From assembly GCA_023974075.1 (NCBI GenBank), contig CM043798.1:18962941-19026940 (forward strand): DNA of 64,000 bases. The letters run 5' to 3'. The position numbers and the translations under genes are program-made. Positions 1 through 10,975 of this stretch are shown here, piece after piece. The stretch's first letter is position 1, and each line of letters begins with the position of its first letter. The notes beneath the pieces are model-generated. The model had not been told where the DNA came from, ran no database searches, and was given only the letters and a program-made list of their open reading frames with translations. This stretch comes from Chaenocephalus aceratus. Its lineage: Eukaryota > Chordata > Actinopteri > Perciformes > Channichthyidae.

Positions 1-1
1 C

Positions 2-1663
2 ATGACGATCCACCAAATTGTGGTTCCAGACTCCCTTAAGGCCCAAGTCCTCAATGGCATACATGACTCGGCTGGTCATCAGGGACAGGCCCGCACGCTT
101 TCTCTTGCCAGGCAGAGATTCTTTTGGACAGGGATGGAACGTGACATCATCAATCATGTGAGAAATTGCTTCCGATGTGTGGTTGGAAAAACACCTGAGC
201 CTAACGACCGTGCTCCTCTTGAAAGCATTTGCACCTCTGAACCGATGGAACTAGTCTGTATTGATTTCTTGACTGCTGAACAGACTGACAAAAAGTGTGT
301 GGATGTTTTGGTAGTCACAGATCATTTTACTAAAATGTCTCATGCATTCCCGTGTAAAAATCAGTCAGCTAAGCAGGTCGCTCGTCGACTTTGGATTGAC
401 TTTTTCTGCATATATGGTTTCCCCAAACGCATCCATTCAGATCAAGGAGCTAATTTTGAGAGTCAACTCATTAAAGAGCTCATGGAGGTGGCTGGCGTCC
501 AGAAGTCACACACCACCCCTTACCATCCTATGGGGAATGGAGTTGTCGAGCGGTACAACAGAACACTTGGGAGCATGATAAGGGCCCTGCCTCCACATTC
601 CAAGGCCAGGTGGCCACAAATGCTCCAAATGCTGACATTCTGTTACAATTGCACTGAGCATGAGACAACAGGCTTTGCCCCATTCTTTCTCATGTTTGGG
701 AGGACCCCACGTCTGCCAGTTGATGTTGTGTTCCAGCATGCCCTCTCTAGCAGTGCTGTTGTTGGCCATTGTGAGTTTGTTTCCCGCTTGAAACGTGACC
801 TGGCTGAAGCTGCTCACATTGCCCGGCAGAACAGTCGGACTGAACAGGCACGTCAGGCAAAGAACTACAACCGCAAAGCAAAAGGGTCACCTCTCACTAT
901 TGGTGACAGAGTCTTGCTGGCAAATCGTGGTGAGAGAGGGAAAAGAAAGATTGCAGACAGATGGGTTTCCACAGTTTATGAAGTGATATCTGTGAAGCCA
1001 GGAATCAATGTGTACTGCATTAGAGATCCTGTGACGTCAAAGGAGAAAGTTGTTCACAGGAATCTCCTACTTCCTGTGAGTTTTCTCCCCGTGGGAGGCG
1101 ATGAAGATCTTGAGTCAAGCTGCTCTTCTGTTGCTGGAAGTGGACAAAGTGACCCAGTGGTTTCTCTTGCTGTACAGAACAGTGAGACGAAGACAGTTAA
1201 CTGGCTCCTGCAGATGGATGATGCAAATGATGGGGATGAGATAGCCAGCCAGCCTGATTGTTCTTCAGTTGTGGCTGTGAGCACAGCATCTTCAGAAGCA
1301 GAAGAGTCTTTGATCTCACATGTTGTGTGTGAGGTTTTGAATCTCTCAGACTCTTCCGTACGTGTTGCACAGTTGCCCTCCACTGTTGAATGTGAGGTGT
1401 CCCAAGATGCATCTTTACAGCCCTCAGCAGAAAGAGCTCATTGTGTGCCCTCCCCTGACATGGCAATAGATACACAACTAGGTGCACTCACACAGGGCCA
1501 TGTAGTTAGTGAACAGCCTCTTCCACTTTGCACTAGGGCAGGTAGACCTATAAAGCTTCCAGCTAGACTCATTTGTGAAGTGAATGAGCAGATTGTTGAT
1601 GACTCGGTGTCAACAAGTGGTTCTGTGTTTTCTACATATTCTTTGGTTAGACTCCTGATAGTG

Positions 1664-1699
<36 letters not shown>

Positions 1700-1750
1700 T
1701 TAGTTTTTTTTTTACCAGTATTTACACTGTCTTACAGTGTTCCTCAGTAA
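2..1750 (+). CDS. Ty3/gypsy Pol C-terminal part: integrase (5' truncated by window)
   Basis: This is the integrase portion of an LTR-retrotransposon polyprotein, the enzyme that inserts the cDNA copy into nuclear DNA. The zinc-binding HHCC module is visible (H21, H26, C56, C59). The catalytic DDE triad follows: D88 in CIDF, D147 in HSDQG and E183 in NGVVERYN, with the usual 35-residue D-E spacing. After the core comes a GPY-like stretch and an acidic, Ser-rich tail to about residue 545. The final ~30 residues are read from a TA microsatellite (about 1667-1697), so the original stop may lie elsewhere. Protease, RT and RNase H would lie upstream of the window, and the ATG at 2 is probably just an internal methionine. 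The frame is intact through the catalytic core, so this copy looks fairly young. The family call is secure; the exact clade is not. Confidence 0.92.
1667..1697. repeat. TA dinucleotide microsatellite inside the Pol tail
   Basis: About 15 uninterrupted TA/AT units, read in frame as alternating Ile-Tyr. It makes the C-terminal end of the reading frame length-variable. Confidence 0.9.
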
Positions 1751-1970
1751 TTTCAAGATGTAGAAGAGTAATGTTTATTTTATAAGAGGTGTACACGGCA
1801 TCTTTTGTGTCTATGTTATTAAGGGGTTTGGCCAATCTCTTGCTGACTTGTTCCAAGTGGACAGTTTCAAACTGACTTCAACGAGGTTATGCTCAAATTT
1901 CTACACGGCTTGTATTTTGTATCTCCTGTATGTTTTGTTGTTTTCTGTGTTTTGCCCAATTTAGCAGAAT

Positions 1971-1980
1971 TTTAGGGGGG
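1971..1980 (+). promoter_or_regulatory. Polypurine tract of the gypsy element
   Basis: TTTAGGGGGG lies immediately before the TGTA that opens the 3' LTR. This is the expected place for the primer of plus-strand DNA synthesis in an LTR retrotransposon. Confidence 0.65.
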
Positions 1981-2133
1981 TGTATGTAACAGAGTTATAA
2001 AGGTTGGTGTAAAATCCAGGTTAAATTGGAGAATTACGCCATCTGGTGTTACAAACGTGTGCCTGCATTGCTGTAGCTTTGTTACCGCAATGGATTGTGG
2101 GAGGTCCTCATACCGCGTGAGGATCTGTTGAGA

Positions 2134-2357
2134 GTAAGGTGCTATTGTATTATGTCTGTGGACAAAATGTATGTTATTATTTTATTAGGACAATAACGTT
2201 CTGTTGTGTTTGTTTAGTTTAATGTTAGTCGTTTAATGCTCACAGCAACATGTTTCTGTGTGATTCGCTATTTGTGTTATATTATTTATTAATGTGTTCG
2301 TCAATAGCTAATTTGAGCTAATAGGCTAACGTGAGCGTGGTGCTATCTCTCCAACAG
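2134..2357 (+). other. Putative GT-AG intron within the LTR
   Basis: The segment begins GTAAGG and ends CAACAG. The 24 bases before it (2110-2133) and the 46 bases after it (2358-2403) recur joined without a gap at 2507-2576. That is the pattern expected if this segment was spliced out of a transcript and the spliced product was copied back into DNA. No protein is encoded, so it would be a 5' untranslated intron. Confidence 0.65.
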
Positions 2358-2506
2358 AACGCAGCTCACGTGTTGATTGTATGTGTCCATTGCAATGCAG
2401 GTATGTGAGTTTTGTACACCAGTTTGTTTATGTTTAATGTTTCACATTGTTACCACTATACGATCATTGTTGTGTTGTTGAATATTGGATTGTAAAGGAG
2501 ATTTAG

Positions 2507-2576
2507 ATACCGCGTGAGGATCTGTTGAGAAACGCAGCTCACGTGTTGATTGTATGTGTCCATTGCAATGCAGGTA
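2507..2576 (+). repeat. Processed (spliced) duplicate of LTR exons
   Basis: Seventy bases are identical to 2110-2133 joined to 2358-2403, with the 224-bp GT-AG segment missing exactly at the consensus splice sites. Homology stops shortly after a further GTATGT that could be a second donor (2401-2406 in the unspliced copy). Confidence 0.75.
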
Positions 2577-2654
2577 TCCTATGTATGGAATAAACTGAAG
2601 TAATCACCAGCTCTGAGTGGTCTGTTGTTGAGAGGACACCACACCGGGGTTACA

Positions 2655-4010
2655 TGTGCACGCTCGAAACTTTTGTGCAACAATCCTGTCAAAATCCCTC
2701 AACCAATAGGAGGCCAGGTGTCCTTGCGGGTGCGTTCGCTTTACTTATTACAGCGTCCCGTAAGGGCGGTTACTCTTTGGTTTATAAACTCCCGCCCTCC
2801 ACGGCTTTATAACATAACATGTACATCACTTCGCTGTACAACTTTTTTTTGGGGGGGGGGGGGTGTAAGCACAGTTAGTACATGTTTATAAAACGGACAA
2901 TTCAAATCAAGCAATCTGATGTTTCTTAGTCGTGATATAATGAGCGTATATCCCGGGTATAATTGTAGTTACTTTTCACAAGTCAGTATCCCTCCGCGTC
3001 TGAGAACCGTTACAACTCCTATGGTTACAACTGTTACATTACGTCCGTCACGAAACTAACTAACTAACTAACAAAGCTTAAAATGGAAACATTTAAGGTT
3101 AACTTCGACCTCCTGGGTGGCCTTACTATGGAGGAGTGAATTGAGAAGTGCCTATCTCCAGAAAAAAAAGCACCTAAACGACGACAATGCTGTTTGTCTA
3201 TTATGTTCTCTAGCTGTTATTGTTGTTGCATAGCAACCACCTCGCACTATGTTTTGTGCAGAAGGCAACGGAGGGACTATTTTATTTTGAACATCATTAT
3301 TTAATAATAAAAACTATTTAAATTGGAGTGTGTATTTTTCTTTCACATTGCCAGCCACACGTGGTAACCGTTTTATAAATGCAATAGCTCACTTCAGGCC
3401 GTGATATACGAATATCTATCGACACTCCGCTTCGCCTCGGGCCGAACCAAGCCGTAGCACAACAGTGCTGGAGCAGAACAACAGTCCGGAGGAAGAAGTG
3501 GGCCGGTCGGAAAATTCACTAGCAATCCCCCCTCCCAGAGCTCTATATATGGCGCTGCCCCCTCCTCCCGTTGACAATTTACTAGCAATAACGAGGGCCG
3601 GTAGAGATTCCCGGGCTGATTTTCAAACAAGTGAAGTACATGTTATAAAGCCGTGGAGGGCTGGAGTTTATAAACCAAAGAGTAACCGCCCTTACGGGAC
3701 GCTGTAATAAGTAAAGCGAACGCACCCGCAAGGACACCTGGCCTCCTATTGGTTGAGGGATTTTGACAGGATTGTTGCACAAAAGTTTCGAGCGCGCACA
3801 GAATAATTCTGAGAGCAGAACAAGTTTCGAGCGCGCACAGAATAATTCTGAGCAGCAATATATCTGAATGCAAGCGTACAGTTTGAGCACAAGCAGAGCA
3901 AATCTAAGTGCAAGCAGGCACTATTTGAGTGCGAGGGCACTATTTGAGTGCGAGGACAGAGTTTGAGGGAAATAAATACATAAAGTATGCTCTCAAATTT
4001 AAATACCACG
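2655..4010. mobile_element. Palindromic non-autonomous DNA element, left end replaced by the gypsy LTR
   Basis: Arm 2655-2824 is the reverse complement of 3636-3800 (about 168 bp, few mismatches), with an 810-bp spacer. The right arm continues into a 30-bp unit tandemly repeated at 3783-3813 and 3822-3852, then shorter degenerate repeats (GAGTGCGAGG-type) up to about 3975. The left arm stops abruptly at the LTR boundary, so the gypsy element appears inserted into this element and the missing left end should lie upstream of the window. Nothing recognisable is encoded. The superfamily cannot be named from what is visible, and the right boundary is approximate. Confidence 0.6.
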
Positions 4011-4570
4011 CTCTTGAATAAAGATAGGGAATAACCCCCATACCGGGCCCGCCCATCCAGGATTTGGGCCCGCTGTTTTAATCAGGGCTGAATACAACAT
4101 TTTAATTGTTTTATTATTATGTTTATTGTTGTTATTTGTAGTTCTTTGTCCTAATATTTATTTTTGTTTTAAACTATGTTGAAAGATTAGTTTAATATCA
4201 TTTTTTTATTTTGCTATGAAATTCCGAATGAAAGGCTGGTTTTTCGCTGGGTTGAGTCGTGTGGGTTTTTGAGTGAGATGCGGCACAGCAGCCTGTCAGT
4301 TTACTCTTGCTAGGTTAGTTTTGGCTATTATCATTTATATTTATCTGCAACAATGGATATCAGGAAGTGGTTCATGAAAGGAATATGGCAACTCAGCGCC
4401 AGATGCAGGCACATTAGAATAAATCAGTTACGTTACCAACGAGCTAGCAAGCCAGCCAGGGACAAGGGGAGGCTGGCATTCAATTATATTTTGAAGAGAA
4501 ATTGACTCTCAAGCCGGCTCTCCCACAAACTCTGCGCAAGCAGACCGCTGTATACGCTCTCTGCCTCGCT
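4011..4570. other. Non-coding stretch, probably degraded transposon
   Basis: Contains a GGGCCC-rich near-palindrome at about 4045-4075. At 4353 there is a short frame beginning MDIRKWFMKG that resembles the start of some hAT-type proteins but stops after about 20 codons. No gene can be supported. Confidence 0.35.
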
Positions 4571-5042
<472 letters not shown>

Positions 5043-5199
5043 CTTTTTTCTCCATCGCTCAACCCCCGGTTGACAATCCAGATTTCCCGGAAATGTAAGT
5101 TTCGGGGCGCCCTAGTAAATCAAATGCCCGCCCAGAGACGTATGTCCGCCGTCGGGTCTGGAGCTGGCTCACATGGTGTGGGATCGGCGAGACAGCGCG

Positions 5200-5270
5200 G
5201 AACTCAGCCTGGGCACACACACAGATTCCCAGCCAGGCTGCGGGTGTGTGTGTGTGCCCAGGCTGAGTTC
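5200..5270. repeat. Hairpin-forming inverted repeat, 24-bp arms
   Basis: 5200-5223 is the perfect reverse complement of 5247-5270, with a 23-bp loop. The arms include a CA/TG run next to CAGCCTGGG. It sits just after the CT microsatellite. Confidence 0.85.
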
Positions 5271-6060
5271 TGTTCCATCACACCAAATCACTTTGGTTTG
5301 ATTGACAATCATGTAACCAGCATAATTACCCTCATTGTTCATAATGCATTATTCAGAGCTGGCTAATTATGTAGAAAGGGTGCTGTTGCCTCAAACTGTA
5401 TTAATATACCGTATTAATATTACTACTTAAACTGCATAAAGTGCACATTGAAAGGTAATGTTCGGAAAGTTTGGAACATGGGAATCTCTGCATGTTCATA
5501 GCATTTATTTACGAGGAAATTCAATGTGAATTTAGCATGTTGCAGTACATATGGGTCAGGGAATTGAGGAAAACCATTCAAAATAGTGTTGTTATTTACT
5601 GTACCACATTGTTACAGCCTAAGGGCACAGTTAAAATACAAAATATCTCAGGCTCACTAGAATGACTCCTCGCGGACACGAAGGCACAAAAATACTACAC
5701 TGAGTTTTTAGAATTGTTTTATCCGATCAAATGGCTTTAACTGTCGGGAAAAGGCCTTTTTTGTAATGTAAAATGTGTTCTATAATGTATATAAACAATG
5801 GGCAGCCATGTCACATGAACTGCAACCTAAATTGGGTGTCACGATCTGTCTGTGTTGTGTTTTGTCTTGTCTTTTCTGTCCTTTGGTTTCATGTTTTATT
5901 TGGAAAAAGTCTTCACCTCCTGTTCTTGCCTGTTGCTGTCTGTCTGGTTTTCCCTCCTACCTAATTACCGATTGTGGTTCACCCTGGTGCCCCCTGTGTT
6001 TCTCCTCCTCCTCAACCTGTGTCTTGTTGTGTGATGAGTCTTGTGTGTATTAAGTTCTGG
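5271..6060. other. No gene seen
   Basis: AT-rich to about 5820, then a pyrimidine-rich stretch starting TGTCACGATCTG that leads into the minisatellite. The latter could be the flank of the repeat-bearing element, but no terminus was identified. Confidence 0.4.
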
Positions 6061-6061
6061 T

Positions 6062-7130
6062 TTTCCGCCAAACTCCTTTCCTGCCGGGGGTCCTGCCAAC
6101 CCATGGGTCCTGTCCCGTTGGGGGTCCCGCCGACTACTCTTCTCCGGGGGGTCCTGCCACCCGATGTCTGTGCCGTTGGAGGTCCCGCCGACTACTTTCC
6201 TGCCGGGGTCCTGCCAACTCTATGTCCTGTGGCCGTTGGGGGTCCCGCCGACTACTCTTCTTCTGCCGGGGGTCCTGCCAACCCTATGTCCTGTGCCGTT
6301 GGAGGTCCCGCCGACTACTCTCCTGCCGGGGGTCCTGCCAATCCTGTGTCCCGTCCCGTTGGGGGTCCCGTCCCGTTGGGGGTCCCGCCGACAACTCTTC
6401 TGCCGGGGGTCCTGCCAACCCTATGTCCTGTGCCATTGGAGGTTTCGCTGGGGTTCCTGCCAGCTCCATGTCCTGTCCCGTTGGGGGTCCCGCCGACTCT
6501 ATGTCCTGTTCCGTTGGAGGTCCCGCCGTCACCTGTCTCGCCGGGGGTCCTGCCAACTCCTGGTCCTCTTCGGTGGGGGATCCTGCCGAAGCCTGTCCCA
6601 CCGGTTCCTGTCCCAGCCGACACCGGGTCCTGCCCGGCCTCCGGAGCTGTCCCGTCAGCGCCTTCCTGCCCGGCCTCCGGAGCTGTCCCGTCAGCGCCTT
6701 CCTGCCCGGCCTATGGAGCTGTCTGGTCTTCGCCCTCGAGCCCGGCCCCCTGAGAGCCGCGGTCTTCACCCTCATGCTCGGCCCCCTGAGAGCCGTGGTC
6801 TTCGCCCTCGAGCCCGGCCCCTGACTTTCCCAGCCGCGGTCCTCGCCCTCGGGCCCGGCCGCTGACTCTTCCTGCCGCTGCCTTCGCCCTCATGCTCGGC
6901 CCCCTGAGTTCGCCCGCTGTGGCCTTCGCCCCTCCATGGTCTCTGCCTTGCCCCGGGCCGTCCGCCCGAGACCCCCACCATGGACTCTGCCTTGCCCCCG
7001 GGCCGTCCGCCCGAGTCCCCCTTCTCGGCTTCTGCCTTGCCCCCGGGCCATCCGCCCGAGATCCCTTCCGGGTCCTCCGCTGTGCTCCTGGGCTGTCAGC
7101 CCAAAACCCGTCCTCCAGACCCCCTCCACC
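6062..7130. repeat. GC-rich minisatellite, copy 1 (about 60-bp units)
   Basis: The first half (6062-6600) is tandem variants of a unit built from CCGCCGACTACT, GCCGGGGGTCCTGCC and ATGTCCTGTGCCGTTGG, period about 57-60 bp. The second half (6630-7080) repeats GCCCGGCCCCCTGA with TTCGCCCTCGAG. Because the period is a multiple of three, several frames on both strands stay open and predict Pro-rich proteins. A second array of the same organisation occurs at 49683-50740. I treat it as a satellite-like repeat and not a gene, although a repetitive coding origin cannot be excluded. Confidence 0.8.
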
Positions 7131-9029
7131 CACCCTGTTGGCCCTAGTTTTGTCAAATCTAATATAAATAATCTGAATAAGGCATGAGTTAGTCTGTTTT
7201 CTTGACCTCCTGGTGGGGGAGTTGGCATAGCGATCCATCCGATATTTGTTTTGATATTTTACTCTGGACCAAAGTCGTGCAACACTGCTGGTATCAGTCT
7301 GATTCATGTAAATTCAGCTTGTTATAAAGAGAGGAGCCACTCATCAGAACATGACCCCATTGGTTTGGATAGACTCGCACAATTGCTCTTTGTCAATCGG
7401 GGTGATTTGAAACTAGATGGTTTGTGTTTAAAACAACATTTTACTTTCAAAACTTTAACTTTACAACATTTCAAATGCAATGGTTTAAAATGACGGGTTA
7501 ATAGCTGGATCATTTTTTTCTGGGTTTATTTTAAGATTATTTTTCTTTACATTCCTCTCAAATTCTCTCATGTGATCATTTCATGGTCATGTTTTTAGAT
7601 CCAACTTCTGTATTTAAGATTTCCAACATGCTACCACAATATAAAGTGTGCAATTGCTTATATTTTGTTCGGCTCTGCATCTCCCTTTCAGGTATGGAAT
7701 AAAATGTGGTGTGCTGTTTGATAAAATCAAAAAGCCCTCCCTATAAACAGTATGCAGCAAATTGGTTTCTGAACCAGTGTAACTGAGACAAATTAACAGG
7801 CGTTTACTTGTCTTCAATAAAGCTACAGCAATTATGAGGCAATTTTTCTCTTTCTGAGAAAAAGCAGCCTCACAGATCAAGCTCTGTGACATTACAGACA
7901 GACAATCATGTTGCTGTAAATCCTGATGAGTAACAGCAAGGCGCTTCTCACTTTTCTCCATTAGTCATTCTTTGAATGAGTGCCTCTGATCCACTCGTAC
8001 CAAATCAAAAGGCCCTGACAAGGACAGCTGCCAGAGGGCTCGTGTGATTTGCAGGGATGCCATTTTCCCTCTGGCAGCGAATACAGATTGCAAAACATGA
8101 CAGAGATTAAGATACAATTCATCTTTAGATTAGAGTAATTAAACTGTCAGAGCTCACAGCTGCAATATTTCAAATGTAGAAACATGCAATTCTTCAATGC
8201 TGAGTTCACTTTAAATATCTTCAGGGTGACATCTGGAGCAAAACAGGCTCCATTAAGACAACACAAATGTAATGAAGCTGCATGCACAGTGCCTCTGTCT
8301 GATTGGCTGTACAGCTTGGGTTTGATGAATTAATCAAATAAAATGACTATTGTATAATATCATGAATACTGATCTGAAAGCTATATGGAATTTTTTTGCT
8401 GGAGAAACACTGCTGTTGATGTTCTTTGAACTAGGTTTGTCTCCAGTTAATGTTGTTACTTTGATCATCTACCATATGTGCCATCCTGAAGTAAACCTGT
8501 CTCCCTGACTAAGAGCATCAGACAAATGTCTGTGGTATAAATATCACAATATCCAAATAAAGCCCTGCCTGCAGTGGCACCATGCCAAAGGAGAGTGTGG
8601 AGGAGCCCTGAGGCAGCAGCTGGCACACATCTGCCTATGGAGCACTTATAAATGATTTGACAACATGTCAGTCAACCAGCTGTGGTTGCAACTGGTGGGT
8701 CAAATACTCAGGAGCTTCCACCCTGTCAATACGGCTGGCATCAGTCTGCGTGACAGTATGTGGGTGTGTGTATGTTCAGTGTGTGTGTGTCTACTCCTAT
8801 CTCCCTACACTGTACAGTAGGTACACAAATGTGTCTGGAGAGAGTGGGTATGTGATACACACCGCTTTTCTAGAAATTGTCATCCCACCTCTCCCTCTCT
8901 CTCCCTTCTCTCTCACCTTTCTAACCTGCCCCCACTGGACCGGGACTTTAACACCCACCCACACCACAGACACATAAAACCAGTACCTTTTTACGCTGCT
9001 ATGGACATTTTTGCACTCTCATTTGCACA
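7131..9029. other. Unique-looking non-coding sequence
   Basis: AT-rich, with no repeat shared elsewhere in the window and no exon-like frame. 8040-8400 has balanced composition and no repeat signature and could hold conserved non-coding sequence. I see no specific feature. Confidence 0.4.
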
Positions 9030-10080
9030 ACAAGTCCTCCAACTCATATGACCAAATAGGTTGATTGTTCAAGCGCTTATTACGACCTATGATCACGTTT
9101 TAAGTGTTCGACCTCTAGTTCTCCTGTTGAATGCAAACGCTACGGAGGGTCGTATATTCACAAAAAATAACCCTCTGGAAAATCCTAAATTGTAGGATAG
9201 TTTGGCCATTAAAATGCTTTTTGATTAGATGTCTAGCAAGAAGTGTATATTGTACTTTCAGAATCCACGTCCAGTGGATGTGTAGGATCTATAGTTTGAT
9301 AGATATTACGAAGATGATTTGAGGTCTCGCTAGGAGAACGTGTATACTACGTCTTTCCGCAGCATCCATCTAAAGTTAGCGTCAACCCTCACGGGGTGAA
9401 AACAGTATTTCCGGTCTCAAAGTTTTCATAATAAAACCGTATTCCCCTCACTGTCAAATAATTTTAAAGCTTTATCTGCAGTACTCATCCACTAAAAAAC
9501 ATCAGTTTATCCTTGTTAATTACACAACATTAATTGGTTTAAATTGTGTACAATGCTTTTATGTTTTTCCCATAGGTTTTTCCCTTTCGATTCTGATAGA
9601 CACATTTATTTTTTCAGAGGTTTTGATAGGCTAAAACATCGAACTACCCATAATCCTCAGATATATTGTTGAAGCTCGATGATTAGATGTTTTAGGCGCA
9701 ATTCACGTTGGGATATGGTGTTTATGCGATATGAAATCCGAAAACATTTAAAAAAAAAAAAATAATACTTTATTCCGAGTGTGCTTGCTTTTCTCTTTGG
9801 AAGTCATCACATAACGGCATTGTAATACACGGTTCGGCTGCATTAAATATTACACATCTGCCGTAGTTCTTTATTTATAGAGCCCTGATTAGAAGAGCTT
9901 GGACAAACTGGAAGAACTGCCACCGAAACTGAATACGTGATGTGGATCATAACTATATCAGCAATTAAACAACATCTTACATTTCTTTTCCCAAAATACG
10001 TCTCCTTGCAGTATCAACACTAATTCGGCTGACTTTTATATTTGATCCAATTGGTAAATAGGCTGTATTATATGGGATTC
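9030..10080 (+). mobile_element. Dispersed repeat family, copy A
   Basis: Segments match, in inverted orientation, 16500-17265 and 20815-22750, and in the same orientation 48030-49120. Shared landmarks include the stretch around GGTTTAAATTGTGTACAAT, the block ending TGATCCAATTGG, and GGCCATTAAAATGC. It encodes nothing recognisable. The copy is truncated at about 10082, where a second repeat module begins. It is probably a non-autonomous DNA transposon; the intact termini are best seen in copy B. Confidence 0.6.
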
Positions 10081-10082
10081 GT

Positions 10083-10270
10083 TTTTTATCATAAAGATAA
10101 AGTAACACTTTCTCAGAATAAAGCAAAACTATGAGTTTAAAAAAAAAAAAAAAATGAGTTAAGCAAATAAAATAAATTTCAAAAATAAAACTATACATGT
10201 AAGTTGCAAACAAATAATTTGTGTAATCATGTAAACTACAAGTATTTTTTCTTTGTTTTAACATAGGTTT
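10083..10270 (+). repeat. 185-bp repeat module, copy 1
   Basis: Direct repeat of 15967-16150, both beginning with ATCATAAAGATAAAG and ending near TTTCTTTGTTTTAACAT. One copy adjoins dispersed copy A and the other lies 280 bp left of copy B, in the same orientation, although A and B are inverted to each other. Confidence 0.7.
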
Positions 10271-10329
10271 TTGTTTGCAGTTCTTCTTTCGTCTTTCTCA
10301 ATGATCAGACTTTTGCTCTCGCTGCAGCT

Positions 10330-10530
10330 CTAGGGTTACGTATTGTAACCCAGCTTCTATGAGTATAGGCACAGCCCTCTAAGGCTATCGCTATTGGATA
10401 AACCCCACTGCACGTGTGAGCACTGACAGACTTATTCCATGTCCACCTACGACGTGCGCCCCACCTCCGGGCTCACTTCCGTATAAATAGGAAGTAGGCC
10501 CTACAATCCGCTCCCACAGCTTTTCTTCAG
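10330..10530. repeat. DIRS left inverted terminal repeat
   Basis: Positions about 10369-10530 match the reverse complement of 14765-14918 with few differences. The outer 51 bases (10330-10380) are unique to this end and are copied in reverse at 10562-10612. Confidence 0.85.
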
Positions 10531-10561
10531 CTATTCGCGGCACCAATGGGGCCCGAACCTT

Positions 10562-10659
10562 AGAGGGCTGCGCCTATACTCATAGAAGCTGGGTTACAAT
10601 ACGTAACCCTAGTTCTATTTCGTATAAGGCTTCGCCCTCTAAGGCTATCGCTATTGGGT
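10562..10659. repeat. DIRS internal complementary region
   Basis: 10562-10612 is the reverse complement of the left outer end 10330-10380 with one mismatch. 10613-10659 is the perfect reverse complement of the right outer end 14889-14935. The two pieces abut. In DIRS replication models this region is the template that bridges the two ends of the linear cDNA to form a circle. Confidence 0.85.
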
Positions 10660-10975
10660 TAAGGGCGAAGCAGGATGTAGTCTACGCCTCACTGGTTCCG
10701 TCCGTTACCAGAAGCAAAAAACACACCTACTCAGTTAATAACCCATGTCCATTTCGCCGTGCGTAATGGAGCATCACGTTCCCAGGGAATATAGCATTTC
10801 CAAAATGAATATTTCCCCATCAAGGAACGAAGGTAGGCTTACTCGGGCTACCTGTCGTTTAAAAAGTTTTTTAAGTCTTACTTGTTAAAAACGATCAAGA
10901 GAGGGGAGCAACGGCCGCTTTCTACATGCCGACAGGCAGGAGAGAGGCCTGCAATTTGAAAATCCCCGATATTCC

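Larger units (their letters stand above)
1981..2654 (+). mobile_element. 3' LTR of the plus-strand Ty3/gypsy element
   Basis: The LTR is bounded on the left by the polypurine tract and starts TGTATGTAACAG; the alternative start at 1985 gives TGTAAC. It ends GGGGTTACA at 2654, so the ends form the inverted TGTAAC/GTTACA pair typical of LTRs. An AATAAA polyadenylation signal is at 2589-2594. Directly after 2654 the sequence switches to one arm of a palindromic DNA element, which supports the right boundary. The 5' LTR and the left target duplication lie outside the window. Internally it holds a putative 224-bp intron and a spliced duplicate of its flanking exons, annotated separately. Confidence 0.75.

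Noticed and set aside
3394..4009. Overlapping minus-strand frames with repeated LCARSKL-type motifs
   Set aside because: They translate the 30-bp subterminal repeats of the palindromic element.
6041..6865. 274-codon Pro-rich frame (and similar frames on both strands)
   Set aside because: Three frames are open at once because the unit length is a multiple of three; no domain, start or codon preference favours one.
7614..7961. 115-codon minus-strand frame in unique sequence
   Set aside because: No recognisable domain and no exon boundaries; AT-rich chance frame.
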